A stretch of DNA of 44,767 nucleotides from a gamma proteobacterium symbiont of Ctena orbiculata (GCA_003094535.1 NATV01000096.1:1-44767); one strand, 5' to 3'; numbered from the stretch's first letter, positions 23,910 through 33,590 are shown. Notes: a model not told the origin generated them from the sequence alone. Translations and numbers: made by a program.

Positions 23910-25228
23910 CCTCTTCCCTCAGCGATCTGATTCCCTGGCGGGCCTCCGTTTGCGCCCTGGATCTTCCCCTGGAGCAGCAGTTCCTGATCGTCGATAGCGT
24001 TTATCTCAACCTCAACGATTCGGTTCTTCAGGTCTACACCTTCTGCGCCTTTCGCGGTCACACGCAGATAATTGGGGGTATAGCCTCCCCAACCCTTTTC
24101 ATCGCCGGATTCGATCAATACCGGCAGGGCACGGCCGAGGAAGCGTTTCAGCAGCTTCTTTTTCATCTGCAGATTGAGTCGATGCAGGCATTGGCTGCGC
24201 TGTCGTTTCAACTCCCGGTTGACCGCCCCTGGCAGGTTGGCAGCCTTGGTCCCATGTCGCGGCGAATAGGCGAAGATATGGAGGTCGCCGAACTCGATCT
24301 CGTTGACAAAGTCGAGGGTCTGCTGCCACTCCGCCTCGGTTTCGCCGGGGAAGCCGACGATGATGTCGCTGGTGATATTGATCTCCGGGACCCGCTCCCT
24401 GGCCAGCGTCACAAGTCGTCGGTATTCGTCGCTGCGACAGCGCCTTGCCATGCGCCTCAGTACGCTGTCCGAGCCACTCTGCAGGGGTAGGTGGAGATGG
24501 GGCATGAAGCGGCTGTTCTCGAACAGCGGCCAGAGATCATCGGGCAGATCCCAGGGCTCGATGGATCCGATGCGCAATCTGGGGATGGCGGTTTCCTGCA
24601 GGATCCGTCGAATCAGTTCGGCAATGCTGGAACCGCAGTCGTCACCGTAACCCCCGATATGGACCCCGGTCAGCACCGCTTCCTGTACGCCCTGGTGGTG
24701 GAGCCGGTTGATCTCGGCAACAATCTCCTCGGCGGGACGGCTGCGTTCGTCGCCCCGGGCCAGGGTGACGATACAAAAGCTGCAGCGATAGCGGCAGCCG
24801 TCCTGGACCTTGATGAAGGCGCGTTGGCGCCCGCGGCCGAGCAGGCCGGTGGCATCCGGCTCGAGGGCGCTTTGAGGCATCACCCGGAGATCGAGTTCTT
24901 CTTCGACGATCTCCACCAGGCGCTCCTTCTGCTGGTTGCTCACCACCAGATCGACACCCTCGATCACCGCGGCGGTATCGGGATTCAAGGAAGCGTAACA
25001 GCCGCTTACCACGAGACGGGCGTTGGGATTGAGGCGGCTGCTGCGATTCAGCAGTTTACGTGATTTGCGCACCGCTTCCTCGGTGACGGCACAGGTGTTG
25101 ACCACCAGCAGGTCGGCCTCCTCCGCCGCCTCGGTCAGGCTGTGCCCCCGGGCCTGAAAACCGCGGCTCCAGCTCTCCATCTCCGCTTCGTTGAGGCGAC
25201 AGCCCAGTGTCTTTAGGTGTATACGCAT
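23906..25228 (-). CDS. mtaB: tRNA t6A37 methylthiotransferase MtaB
   Basis: Radical-SAM enzyme that adds a methylthio group to t6A37 of ANN-decoding tRNAs (ms2t6A). From ATG 25228 the protein has 440 residues. The N-terminal auxiliary cluster ligands are Cys10 (TLGCRLN), Cys46 (NTCAVT) and Cys77 (SGCYAS); the radical-SAM triad is Cys145, Cys149 and Cys152 (CRYRCSFC). TGVHIGGYGDD and LHLPLQSGSD match the MtaB/e-MtaB subfamily rather than MiaB or RimO. An open frame 21 codons upstream has no family similarity. Confidence 0.93.
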   Translation of the reverse strand: MRIHLKTLGCRLNEAEMESWSRGFQARGHSLTEAAEEADLLVVNTCAVTEEAVRKSRKLLNRSSRLNPNARLVVSGCYASLNPDTAAVIEGVDLVVSNQQKERLVEIVEEELDLRVMPQSALEPDATGLLGRGRQRAFIKVQDGCRYRCSFCIVTLARGDERSRPAEEIVAEINRLHHQGVQEAVLTGVHIGGYGDDCGSSIAELIRRILQETAIPRLRIGSIEPWDLPDDLWPLFENSRFMPHLHLPLQSGSDSVLRRMARRCRSDEYRRLVTLARERVPEINITSDIIVGFPGETEAEWQQTLDFVNEIEFGDLHIFAYSPRHGTKAANLPGAVNRELKRQRSQCLHRLNLQMKKKLLKRFLGRALPVLIESGDEKGWGGYTPNYLRVTAKGAEGVDLKNRIVEVEINAIDDQELLLQGKIQGANGGPPGNQIAEGRG

Positions 25229-25394
25229 CTGAGATCGATCCTGGAGCGGCGTTCTGATTGGACTACGCCAGGGTTGGTAACCGGACGGCAAAGGTAATCC
25301 CTCTACCCTGCGGATGCAAGTGGGGACTCAGGTTTTGAGTCACTGGATGGGGTATAGTTACAAGGCGATCGGAATCTTGTTGACAGGTCCTAGC

Positions 25395-26966
25395 ATGGAA
25401 TGGTTCACCCAGGCCTCTGTGCCGCTGCAATTGATACTCATACTCACCCTGGTCTGCCTGGTGCTGCTCGGCTGGGCGCTCTATTGGCTTGCACGTCTGC
25501 TCGACACCCAGCAGCGTGAACAGCGGGCCAGGCTGCACCATCAGCAGGTGTTGTTGGAGGCCCTTCACGAACAGGAGCGCCGATACGCCAAGGAACAGAG
25601 CGAACTGCGCGAACTGATGAGCGATCGCATCGCCCGGGGCACACTGGCGCAGCAACGCCTGCTGCATGGTATGCAGCAGACCCAACTGGAGCGTTCGGAC
25701 AAGCTCTACCAGGGCATGGAAAGGCGCTACGGTGAGATGCAGCAGACCCTTACAGACGATACCGGGCGGCTGCGCCTGGATCTGCTGGAGCAGTTCGAAA
25801 ACCTGAAGAAGACAGTCAGTGAAAGCCTCGGGGTTGGCAGACTGCAGCAGCAGGAGAAGTTGGGTGAACTGCGTGACGCCCTGAGCCAGGCTCTGATGCG
25901 TCACCGAGAGGCCTTCGACGAACGCCAGCTGGAGGCGATGCGCCAGCAGCATGAAACCCTGCAGTCCGGCATGGGCGAGGTGCGCAAGCAGGTGGCGGAG
26001 GCGCTGATCCAGCATGCCGATAATCTGGGCAAGAAGGTGGAAGGGCTTACGCAGAGCACCGACCAGCGCCTCAAGGAGATCAGCGGCCAGGTGGAGAAGC
26101 GACTCAACGAGGGATTCGAAAAGACCAGGGAGACCTTCAGCCAGGTGCTCACGCATCTCACTCGCATCGACGAGGCGCAGAAGAAGATCACCGAACTCTC
26201 CACCAATGTGGTCAGCCTGCAGGAGGTGCTGGCGGACAAACGCTCGCGCGGTGCCTTCGGCGAGGTGCAGCTCTCGGCGCTGGTACGCAATGTAATGCCG
26301 GAAAGCGGTTTCGCCCTGCAGCATACCCTGAGCAACGGGCGGCGCGCCGACTGTGTCCTGTTCCTCCCCGAACCCACCGGCAACGTGGTGATCGATGCCA
26401 AGTTTCCCCTGGAGTCCTATCAGCGCATGCTCGACGATCAGCTGCCCGAATCGGAGCGGCTCCAGGCACAGCGGCAGTTCCGCGGCGATATCAAGAAACA
26501 TATGGAGGATATCGCCTCACGCTACATCATTCCCGGCGAAACCTCGGATGGCGCCGTGATGTTCATCCCGGCGGAGGCGGTTTTCGCCGAGATTCATGCC
26601 CACTTTCCGGATCTGGTGGAGGAGGCATTCAGAAAACGGGTCTGGCTGGTGTCGCCGACCACCATGATGGCGATTCTCACCACCGCCCGCGCCGTGCTCA
26701 AGGATGCGGCCACGCGGGAGCAGGTGCACATTATCCAGGACCACCTGCGCGCCCTCTCCAAGGATTTCGGCCGCTTTCAGACCCGTATGGACAACCTGGC
26801 AAAACATATCGGCCAGGCCCACCAGGATGTGAGTGACGTCAATATCTCCGCGCGCAAGATCAGCAACCGTTTCGAAAAGATCGAGAAGGTCGAGCTCGAC
26901 GAGGAGCCGGGCCCGGATCTACCGGTGTTCCGCAAGGCGGCCCTGCCCGATGCAGAGGATGATTAA
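25395..26966 (+). CDS. rmuC: DNA recombination protein RmuC
   Basis: RmuC limits inversions at short inverted repeats in E. coli and belongs to the PD-(D/E)XK-like nuclease group. From ATG 25395 the product is 523 residues. It has an N-terminal membrane helix (LQLILILTLVCLVLLGWALYW), then a long coiled coil rich in Gln/Glu/Arg (about residues 40-290). The RmuC domain follows, with RGAFGEVQLSALV, LPEPTGNVVIDAKFPLESY, AVMFIPAEAVFAEI and VSPTTMMAILTT. The frame is open from ATG 25314, but the extra 27 residues precede the anchor and look spurious. It is divergent from mtaB. Confidence 0.93.
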   Translation: MEWFTQASVPLQLILILTLVCLVLLGWALYWLARLLDTQQREQRARLHHQQVLLEALHEQERRYAKEQSELRELMSDRIARGTLAQQRLLHGMQQTQLERSDKLYQGMERRYGEMQQTLTDDTGRLRLDLLEQFENLKKTVSESLGVGRLQQQEKLGELRDALSQALMRHREAFDERQLEAMRQQHETLQSGMGEVRKQVAEALIQHADNLGKKVEGLTQSTDQRLKEISGQVEKRLNEGFEKTRETFSQVLTHLTRIDEAQKKITELSTNVVSLQEVLADKRSRGAFGEVQLSALVRNVMPESGFALQHTLSNGRRADCVLFLPEPTGNVVIDAKFPLESYQRMLDDQLPESERLQAQRQFRGDIKKHMEDIASRYIIPGETSDGAVMFIPAEAVFAEIHAHFPDLVEEAFRKRVWLVSPTTMMAILTTARAVLKDAATREQVHIIQDHLRALSKDFGRFQTRMDNLAKHIGQAHQDVSDVNISARKISNRFEKIEKVELDEEPGPDLPVFRKAALPDAEDD

Positions 26967-27012
26967 CAGTTATCGAGAAGAGAAGCCGCAAAGGTTCGCG
27001 AATGAATTTTCA

Positions 27013-27230
27013 GTCCGCAAATGAACGCGAATAAATGCAAATATTGAGGGCCTTTGATCTATTCAAACTTCCTTATATTTCATTCCTCTCTGGCAAGTTG
27101 CATCAGGTGCCATAACCTGCGCCATTTAGCCATTAGGAACGCATGTCGTTTCGGTTGCAAGGAGTCTGTCGAGCGCTCCATGCAAGTGTTTAAGTAAAAA
27201 ATTTGCGTTTATTCGCGCTCATTAGCGGAC
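27013..27230. repeat. Inverted-repeat element built of phased decamers, copy 2 (218 bp)
   Basis: The left arm (27013-27042) reads GTC, CGCAAATGAA, CGCGAATAAA, then TGCAAAT. The right arm (27201-27230), read on the minus strand, is GTC, CGCTAATGAG, CGCGAATAAA, CGCAAAT. The arms match at 27 of 30 positions and enclose 158 bases with no ORF and no evident similarity to the core of copy 1. The element fills most of the gap at 26967-27312. A looser related string (CCGCAAAGG, then CGCGAATGAA) lies at 26986-27005. No target-site duplication is seen. Confidence 0.75.
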
Positions 27231-27312
27231 TTATCTTTTTTTTTCAGCTTGCTTCTACAGCACCGCTATGTGGGGGGTGGCAGGGTAGGATGGGCGGGCA
27301 TGCAAGTTTTTA

Positions 27313-27663
27313 TCAGATAGGCTTTTTCTTTCCCTCGTCGTCCAGGCAGACGTAGGTGATGGTGGTGGTGAAGACGCTCTCCTCGCTGCCGCTCTGGGGG
27401 TCGCTGGCATAGACATTGACCAGGTATTGTACCGATGTCACCCCCATGCGGCCCTGTCGAATGTCGAAGCGGAGGATGGTTCCCTCTTTAACGCTGCGGT
27501 GAAACTCGACCCGGTCCATGCCGATGGTGACGAAGCGCCGTCCGGGATAGTCGTGCACGGCGGCAATCCAGGCATACTCATCCACCCATTGCAGCAGGTT
27601 GCCGCCAAAGAGATAGCCGTACTGGTTGAGATGCTGGGGGATGACCAGCTTGTGATTTTCCAT
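27313..27663 (-). CDS. Acyl-CoA thioesterase, hotdog fold (YciA-like)
   Basis: A 116-residue cytoplasmic hotdog-fold protein. The family pattern is clear: HLNQYGYLFGGNLLQWVDEYAWIAA (the N...GG...D region carrying the catalytic Asp), VTIGMDRVEFHRSVKEG and a C-terminal TTTITYVCLDDEGKKKPI. Relatives hydrolyse acyl-CoA thioesters. It is slightly shorter than E. coli YciA (about 132). Its ATG shares one base with the stop of the upstream NTF2-like gene (TGATG), so the two are co-translated. Confidence 0.85.
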   Translation of the reverse strand: MENHKLVIPQHLNQYGYLFGGNLLQWVDEYAWIAAVHDYPGRRFVTIGMDRVEFHRSVKEGTILRFDIRQGRMGVTSVQYLVNVYASDPQSGSEESVFTTTITYVCLDDEGKKKPI

Positions 27664-28079
27664 CAGATCTCCATGCCGGGTACATGCAGCCCGGGTGGTG
27701 GGGGGGTGGGGGAGTTTTGATGTAGCAGCAGACGCCAGCCCTCAGCATCCTTGCGGTAGATGTTGGTGGCGTAGACCGGCTGGGTCTCGTTTTGTCCCGG
27801 GCTCTTCACCAGCTCCTCGATGAGATGGATGGCAAGCTCGGGGGTTTCTATCCATGCCAGGTGCCTGGTCTGGATATCGAGTCCGATTTCGCCATGCATG
27901 AGCGGCTCCCAGAGCCTTCTGATCGCCTCCTTCCCCTGTTGCGCCGCCATCATCGGCAGCAGGCAGAGCACCTCCTCGCCATCCTCCCAGACCGACATCA
28001 ATGCCTCCAGGTCCTTCTCTTCTATGGCGTCGTAGTAGGCGTCCTCGGCCTCTTGTGGTGTTTTGTATGGTGTATTCAC
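27663..28079 (-). CDS. NTF2-like (SnoaL/DUF4440-type) protein
   Basis: A small NTF2-fold protein of 138 residues from GTG 28079. Typical features are TPQEAEDAYYDAIEEKDLEALMSVWED, then LLPMMAAQQGKEAIRRLWEPL, and a C-terminal EGWRLLLHQNSP. Such proteins bind small ligands or act as isomerases; the ligand here is unknown. I prefer the GTG because AGGAAG lies 4 bases upstream. An ATG at 28124 would add 15 residues lacking family similarity. It overlaps the thioesterase start by one base. Confidence 0.8.
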   Translation of the reverse strand: MNTPYKTPQEAEDAYYDAIEEKDLEALMSVWEDGEEVLCLLPMMAAQQGKEAIRRLWEPLMHGEIGLDIQTRHLAWIETPELAIHLIEELVKSPGQNETQPVYATNIYRKDAEGWRLLLHQNSPTPPPPGLHVPGMEI

Positions 28080-28174
28080 TTTTCTTCCTGTGGGTTGGAC
28101 CGACTGCGGAGATGTTAACACCATTGATGGAAATCATGGCAGGGGAGAGGGTCTGGTGATCAGATGCCCCTGCA

Positions 28175-28783
28175 ATGTGCATTACCATTCCCTCATCCGC
28201 CCATGTCCGTCGCAGCAGGAGGATTCCTCTCTGGGGCTGGCTCACCGATTCCCCAGCCAGGCTGCTTCCGGCGGGCGGTCTGCTTTCCATCGCATTTTGG
28301 TTGTCACTGTTCAATCCCATGGATATGGATGCCTGGGCTGGATTCAATCTGCTGTTCGGTATTCTGCCGTTTTTTCTCTTTGCGCAACTGCTCCTGCATC
28401 TGCCTCGATTGTTGAGCGTCACCCCGCCAGGCTACCTGAGGTATGGATTGCTGTTTTTTCTGCTGTTGGGGGCTCAGTTTCTGTTCTTTCTGTCGTCGAT
28501 GCAGGGCGCTGGGGTGGGTCTCCTCTATCTGCTGTTGCTCTCGCTATCCTGGATCTTGCAGCTCAGGCTGGTTACTAACTTTTATGGCTTCAGCTATCTG
28601 TCGGGCCGGTTTTGCAATCGTATCCTTTTCTACGCTCTGCTGTGGGCGGGGTTGATCGGTGCTGTGACGCTTGTTTCACTCTCCGCCGGCTGGATAGGCA
28701 ACCCCCTGTGGCCATTGCTGGCCGGGATCTTGTACCTGCTACCCCTAATGATTTTTCTGCTGATTGCTCTCAGAAAAAGTTGA
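28175..28783 (+). CDS. Small polytopic membrane protein, weakly NnrS-like
   Basis: A 202-residue protein with about six hydrophobic segments (LLSIAFWLSLF, FNLLFGILPFFLFAQLLL, LLFFLLLGAQFLFF, LLYLLLLSLSWILQL, ALLWAGLIGAVTLVSLSA, GILYLLPLMIFLLIAL). The segment DAWAGFNLLFGILPFFLF faintly recalls the helix region of NnrS haem-copper proteins (HAHEMLFG), but the conserved histidines are absent. I would not assign NnrS function. The start is uncertain because no Shine-Dalgarno sequence precedes ATG 28175. It is divergent from the NTF2-like gene and lies 103 bases before parC. Confidence 0.55.
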   Translation: MCITIPSSAHVRRSRRIPLWGWLTDSPARLLPAGGLLSIAFWLSLFNPMDMDAWAGFNLLFGILPFFLFAQLLLHLPRLLSVTPPGYLRYGLLFFLLLGAQFLFFLSSMQGAGVGLLYLLLLSLSWILQLRLVTNFYGFSYLSGRFCNRILFYALLWAGLIGAVTLVSLSAGWIGNPLWPLLAGILYLLPLMIFLLIALRKS

Positions 28784-28810
28784 CAGCCGTCGAGGCTGAG
28801 AAGATCCCTA

Positions 28811-28839
28811 TTCACTAACCAACCGGCTTTTCGTATGAT
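28811..28839 (+). promoter_or_regulatory. Candidate sigma70 promoter of parC
   Basis: TTCACT (4 of 6 to TTGACA), 17-base spacer, TATGAT (5 of 6 to TATAAT). It ends 47 bases before the parC ATG. Confidence 0.4.
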
Positions 28840-28886
28840 CTGGCCTCGATTCCAGGACCTCGGCTATTGATAGAGTATGCGATTTA

Positions 28887-31139
28887 ATGACTGACGACAT
28901 CGACCAAAGCCTCGAAGGCATAGAGCAGCAACCCCTAAGCCAGTTCACCGAGCAGGCCTACCTCAACTACTCCATGTACGTGATTCTCGATCGCGCCCTG
29001 CCGAACATCGGCGACGGCCTGAAGCCGGTGCAGCGGCGCATCGTCTATGCGATGTCGGAGTTGGGGCTCGGCGCCACGGCCAAGTTCAAGAAATCGGCTC
29101 GCACCGTGGGTGACGTGCTGGGTAAGTTCCATCCCCATGGCGACACTGCCTGCTACGAGGCGATGGTGTTGATGGCGCAGGGCTTCTCCTATCGCTACCC
29201 CCTGGTCGATGGCCAGGGTAACTGGGGTTCCGCGGACGATCCCAAGTCGTTCGCTGCGATGCGCTACACAGAATCGCGCTTGACCCGTTATGCGCAACTA
29301 CTGCTTTCGGAGCTCGGCCAGGGCACCGTGGAGTGGGTGCCGAATTACGACGGCGAACACATGGAGCCGTCGATGCTCCCCGCCAGGGTGCCCAATGTGC
29401 TGCTCAACGGCACCTCGGGAATCGCGGTGGGCATGGCCACCGACATACCGCCCCACAACCTGCGCGAGGTGGTCAAAGCCTGCATCCATCTGCTGGAGTC
29501 GCCGAAGGCAACGATCGCCGAGTTGATGATGCATGTCCATGGACCCGACTATCCCACAGAGGCGGAGATCATCACCCCGGCGGATGAGCTGCTGAAGATC
29601 TACGAGAGCGGCAATGGCTCGATTCGGATGCGTGCGCGTTACGAACGCGAGAACGGCGACATTCTCATCACCGCCCTGCCGCACCAGGTCTCGGGGGCCA
29701 AGGTGCTGGAGCAGATCGCGGCCCAGATGCAGGCGAAAAAACTGCCGCTGATCGAGGATCTGCGTGATGAGTCGGATCACGAAAATCCGACACGCCTGGT
29801 GATCGTGCCACGCTCCAACCGGGTCGACGTGGAACGGGTGATGTCCCATCTCTTCGCCACCACCGATCTGGAGCGGACCTACCGGGTCAATATGAATATG
29901 ATCGGCATCAACGGGCGTCCGGCGGTGAAGGATCTGCGCACCCTGCTCAAGGAGTGGTTGAAGTTCCGTACGGAAACCGTGCGCAGGCGCCTGCAGCATC
30001 GGCTCGATCAGGTGCTGGAACGCCTGCATATCCTCGAGGGCCTGATGATCGCCTACCTCAATATCGACGAGGTGATCGCAATCATTCGTAACGAGGAGGA
30101 TCCCAAGGCCGGGCTGATGAAAAGATTCTCCCTCTCCGAGGTCCAGGCCGAGGCGATCCTCAACCTGCGTCTGCGCCGCCTGGCCAAGCTGGAGGAGATC
30201 AAGATCCGCGGCGAGCAGGAAGAGCTGGAGAAGGAGCGAAAATCCCTGCAGCAGATCCTCGGCTCGGAGAAACGCCTGCGCACCCTGATACGCAAGGAGC
30301 TCAAGGCCGATGCGCAAGAGTATGGAGACGATCGCCGCTCCCCCATTGTGGAACGCACCCCGGCAGAGGCGTTGGCGGAGACCGACCTGACCCCCAGCGA
30401 GGCGGTCACCGTGGTGCTTTCGGAAAAGGGCTGGGCGCGTACCGCGAAGGGGCATGAGATCGATCCGGCGTCACTCAACTACCGGGCGGGTGACAGTTTC
30501 CTCGCCGCCGCCCGCCTGCGCAGCAACCAACAGGCGGTGTTCATCGATTCCAGCGGGCGCAGCTATTCGCTGTTGGCCCATACCCTGCCATCGGCGCGCA
30601 GCCAGGGAGAACCGCTGACCGGCCGCCTCTCACCTGCCGCCGGTGCCACCTTCAGGGCGGTAGTCGGGGGCGATCCGAAGTCCGAGTATCTGCTGGCCTC
30701 CGATGCGGGTTACGGTTTTCGGGTCAAGTTGGCGGATATGCTGGCGAAGAATAAGTCGGGCAAGGCCCTATTGACACTGCCGAAGGGGGCGCGGGTGCTA
30801 CAACCGGCCGAGGTTCAGGATACCAAGCACGATCGTGTGGTGGCGATCTCGAACGAGGGCCGCATGCTGGTCTTTCCTCTCCACGAACTGCCCCAGCTGG
30901 CGCGGGGAAAGGGCAACAAGATTATCAGTATCGCGGCGAAACGGGTTGCCGCCAGAGATGAGTTCGTGGTCGCTGTCGCCGTGGTGCCCCAGGGCGGCAG
31001 CCTGACAGCCCACGCAGGCAAGCGTTATATCGTGCTCAAGCCATCCGATCTCGATAGCTACCAGGGTGAGCGCGGGCGTCGCGGCGGCAAGCTCCCTCGC
31101 GGTTTCCAGCGTGTCGATCGGGTGGAGGTCAACGGCTGA
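28887..31139 (+). CDS. parC: DNA topoisomerase IV subunit A
   Basis: Type IIA topoisomerase subunit that, with ParE, decatenates daughter chromosomes. The protein is 750 residues, as in E. coli (752). The N-terminal sequence [32 protein letters not shown] is nearly E. coli-identical in pattern. The catalytic tyrosine is Tyr127 (AMRYTES). The quinolone-resistance region reads [11 protein letters not shown]: Thr87 aligns with E. coli Ser80 and Glu91 with Glu84. The C-terminal beta-pinwheel domain begins around residue 490. parE is not adjacent. The stop lies inside a perfect 16-base palindrome. Confidence 0.97.
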   Translation: MTDDIDQSLEGIEQQPLSQFTEQAYLNYSMYVILDRALPNIGDGLKPVQRRIVYAMSELGLGATAKFKKSARTVGDVLGKFHPHGDTACYEAMVLMAQGFSYRYPLVDGQGNWGSADDPKSFAAMRYTESRLTRYAQLLLSELGQGTVEWVPNYDGEHMEPSMLPARVPNVLLNGTSGIAVGMATDIPPHNLREVVKACIHLLESPKATIAELMMHVHGPDYPTEAEIITPADELLKIYESGNGSIRMRARYERENGDILITALPHQVSGAKVLEQIAAQMQAKKLPLIEDLRDESDHENPTRLVIVPRSNRVDVERVMSHLFATTDLERTYRVNMNMIGINGRPAVKDLRTLLKEWLKFRTETVRRRLQHRLDQVLERLHILEGLMIAYLNIDEVIAIIRNEEDPKAGLMKRFSLSEVQAEAILNLRLRRLAKLEEIKIRGEQEELEKERKSLQQILGSEKRLRTLIRKELKADAQEYGDDRRSPIVERTPAEALAETDLTPSEAVTVVLSEKGWARTAKGHEIDPASLNYRAGDSFLAAARLRSNQQAVFIDSSGRSYSLLAHTLPSARSQGEPLTGRLSPAAGATFRAVVGGDPKSEYLLASDAGYGFRVKLADMLAKNKSGKALLTLPKGARVLQPAEVQDTKHDRVVAISNEGRMLVFPLHELPQLARGKGNKIISIAAKRVAARDEFVVAVAVVPQGGSLTAHAGKRYIVLKPSDLDSYQGERGRRGGKLPRGFQRVDRVEVNG

Positions 31140-31283
31140 CAGCTGTCAGCGAAAGACCTGGCTGTTTCCTCAACTGTCAAGGTACCAGGTGTGCGATTGG
31201 CGATCGAATGGGGCCCTTTCCACAGGGAGCGGCACCAGGGGTTAGGCATGGAGACGGATCGAGGGGTCGTGATGGAATTAGCG

Positions 31284-31312
31284 TGGAGACTTCCGCTTTT
31301 CACCGTTATAAT
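31284..31312 (+). promoter_or_regulatory. Sigma70 promoter of tRNA-Leu
   Basis: TGGAGA (4 of 6), 17-base spacer, perfect TATAAT at 31307-31312, followed by a GC-rich discriminator (GGCC), as is common at stringently controlled stable-RNA promoters. It ends 54 bases before the tRNA. Confidence 0.65.
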
Positions 31313-31366
31313 GGCCAGTTCACAGCAAGGCAATGGTGGCTTTTTTTGTCGCCTCCAGGCTGGCAG

Positions 31367-31451
<85 letters not shown>

Positions 31452-31542
31452 ATTACTCCTGCGAATTGCCGATCACAATTTTCAGGATATTTTCCATTTA
31501 TTACAAAGAGTTAATGGCAGGCTAGCCTGTCAGGAGAAGAGC

Positions 31543-32829
31543 ATGCAAGTTTCGGTGGAATCGGGTGAAGGGCTAGAGCGACGCGTTACGGTCGAATTGC
31601 CGGCAGAGCAGATCGAGGCGGAGGTCACCAAGCGCCTGCAGCAGATCGGTCGAACCGCCAAGCTGGATGGCTTCCGTCCCGGTAAGGTGCCGATGAAATT
31701 GTTGCGCCGCAATTATGGCGGCCAGGTGCTGCAGGAGGTCTACGGTCAGATGATCGAGACCAGCTACCAGGAGGCAATCCAGCAAGAGAAGCTGCAACCC
31801 GCCGGGATGCCGAAGATCGAGCCAAAGGAGGCCTCCGAGGAGGGGTTGTTCAGCTATGTGGCCACCCTGGAGGTGATGCCCGAAATCGAACTGGTCAAGC
31901 TTGCGGGAGAGATCAAGCGGCCGATTACCGAGATTTCCGCAGAGGATATCGAGGATATGATCGGGAAACTGCGCAAGCAGCGGGCTACCTGGAGCGGCGT
32001 CGATCGTGCCGCCGCCGAAGGTGACCAGGTCAAGATCAGCTTCAAGGGACTGGTGGACGGTGAGGCGTTCGAGGGCGGCAGTGCCGAGAACGTGGATCTG
32101 GTGCTCGGATCAAAACGCATGATAGAAGGCTTCGAGAGCGGTTTGGTGGGAATGGTCAAGGAGGAGAAGCGCAGCATCGACCTGAAATTCCCCGAGGATT
32201 ACCGGGTGGAAGAGCTGGCCGGTAAGCCGGTAACGTTTGAGGTTGAGGTGAGCGAGATATCGGAAGAGGTCCTGCCACCGGTGGATGACGATTTCGCCAA
32301 GGAGTTCGGTGCCAGCGAGGGTGTGGAAAAGCTGAAGGAAGATATCCGGGAAAACATGGAGCGTGAACTTTCACAGCGGGTCCAGGCTCGGATTAAGAGT
32401 CAGGCGATGGATCTGGTCTATGAGCAGAATCAGATCGACGTTCCCAAGGCGCTGGTCGAGGAGGAGATCGAGGCGCTTAGCAAGCAGGCGCGGGAACAGA
32501 TGGGGGCCAACACAGGCAGTTTCGAACTGCCCCGGGATATGTTCGAAGAACAGGCCAAAAGGCGTGTCTCCCTGGGCCTTCTGATCGGTGAGATCATTAA
32601 ACAAAACGGGATTCAGGTCGATAACGATCGTGTACGCAAGACAATCGAGGAGTATGCGGCCAGCTATGAGCAGCCGGATGAGGTAGTCAAGTTCTACTAC
32701 GGCAATCAGCAGCAATTGGCATCTGTTCAGAACATTGTTTTGGAAGATCAGGTAGTCGATTGGATCATGGAACAGGTAGAGGTTGTGGATGATCAGACCA
32801 CCTTTGCCGCTTTGACAGAGCAGGGTTGA
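31543..32829 (+). CDS. tig: Trigger factor
   Basis: Ribosome-associated chaperone and peptidyl-prolyl isomerase acting on nascent chains at the exit tunnel. The protein is 428 residues. The ribosome-docking loop GFRPGK is at residues 43-48, the FKBP-type PPIase domain spans about 160-245 ([20 protein letters not shown]), and the C-terminal chaperone arms follow. AGGAGA precedes the ATG. A short palindrome CAGGCTAGCCTG (31518-31529) lies just upstream of that site. It is the first gene of the tig-clpP-clpX-lon block. Confidence 0.97.
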   Translation: MQVSVESGEGLERRVTVELPAEQIEAEVTKRLQQIGRTAKLDGFRPGKVPMKLLRRNYGGQVLQEVYGQMIETSYQEAIQQEKLQPAGMPKIEPKEASEEGLFSYVATLEVMPEIELVKLAGEIKRPITEISAEDIEDMIGKLRKQRATWSGVDRAAAEGDQVKISFKGLVDGEAFEGGSAENVDLVLGSKRMIEGFESGLVGMVKEEKRSIDLKFPEDYRVEELAGKPVTFEVEVSEISEEVLPPVDDDFAKEFGASEGVEKLKEDIRENMERELSQRVQARIKSQAMDLVYEQNQIDVPKALVEEEIEALSKQAREQMGANTGSFELPRDMFEEQAKRRVSLGLLIGEIIKQNGIQVDNDRVRKTIEEYAASYEQPDEVVKFYYGNQQQLASVQNIVLEDQVVDWIMEQVEVVDDQTTFAALTEQG

Positions 32830-32848
32830 CCCTCAGGTAACGACAGTT

Positions 32849-33487
32849 ATGAAAGAACAATTTTCTTCACCAATGCCGGATGCAAAAAATCTTGGACTGG
32901 TTCCGATTGTCATAGAGCAGACCGCCCGGGGCGAGCGCTCTTTCGATATCTATTCGCGACTGCTCAAGGAGCGGGTCATCTTTCTGGTTGGGCCGGTTGA
33001 AGATCATATGGCCAATCTTGTGGTTGCCCAGCTGCTGTTTCTCGAATCGGAGAATCCCGACAAGGATATCCACCTCTACATCAATTCGCCCGGCGGATCG
33101 GTTACCGCGGGGCTGTCGATCTACGATACCATGCAGTTCGTGCGCCCGGATGTCAGCACCATGTGTATCGGACAGGCGGCCAGTATGGGGGCGCTGCTGC
33201 TGGCGGGTGGCGCGAAGGGTAAACGGTATTGCCTGCCGAATTCCCGTATGATGATCCATCAACCCCTCGGCGGCTTCCAGGGACAGGCGACCGATATCGA
33301 GATCCATGCGAAAGAGATTCTGCTGTTGCGGGAGCGTCTGAACACCATCCTCTCCCAGCATACCGGGCAGAGCCTCGAGAAGATCGCGGAGGACACCGAA
33401 CGCGATAACTTCATGGGTGGAGAGGATTCCGTAGCCTACGGCCTGATCGATGCCGTGTTGAGCAACCGAGAAGGAGTCGCAGGCTGA
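32849..33487 (+). CDS. clpP: ATP-dependent Clp protease proteolytic subunit
   Basis: Serine peptidase that forms the tetradecameric chamber used by ClpX and ClpA. The protein is 212 residues including a propeptide. The catalytic triad is Ser112 ([11 protein letters not shown]), His137 (MIHQPLGG) and Asp186 (ERDNFMG), each one position beyond E. coli numbering. It starts 19 bases after tig with AGGTAA upstream, so it is likely co-transcribed with tig. Confidence 0.98.
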   Translation: MKEQFSSPMPDAKNLGLVPIVIEQTARGERSFDIYSRLLKERVIFLVGPVEDHMANLVVAQLLFLESENPDKDIHLYINSPGGSVTAGLSIYDTMQFVRPDVSTMCIGQAASMGALLLAGGAKGKRYCLPNSRMMIHQPLGGFQGQATDIEIHAKEILLLRERLNTILSQHTGQSLEKIAEDTERDNFMGGEDSVAYGLIDAVLSNREGVAG

Positions 33488-33562
33488 ATAGGCCGTCTAC
33501 AACGGCGGTCAACAGGTGCAATTGGGGCCCGATACCCAGATCAGAGATTTGTGACGGGGTCC

Positions 33563-33590
33563 TTGCCATCTATGCGCAGTTAGATATGAT
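33563..33590 (+). promoter_or_regulatory. Sigma70-like promoter of clpX
   Basis: TTGCCA (5 of 6), 16-base spacer, TATGAT (5 of 6), ending 40 bases before the clpX ATG. It would let clpX be made independently of clpP across their 143-base gap. Confidence 0.5.

Noticed and set aside
25335-25358. TTGAGT/TATAGT pair as rmuC promoter
   Set aside because: The spacer is only 12 bases, too short for sigma70.
27013-27230. Complete insertion sequence or MITE with target duplication
   Set aside because: No transposase ORF, no clear direct repeats at the borders, and the core differs from the other copy; I report only an inverted-repeat element.
28063-28578. Alternative plus-strand frame (171 codons) overlapping the small membrane protein
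   Set aside because: Its translation has no consistent hydrophobic or domain pattern, and it starts inside the NTF2-like gene; the 28175 frame shows clear membrane segments.
33492-33506. GCCGT/ACGGC hairpin after clpP as terminator
   Set aside because: Only a 5-bp stem and no T tract follows.
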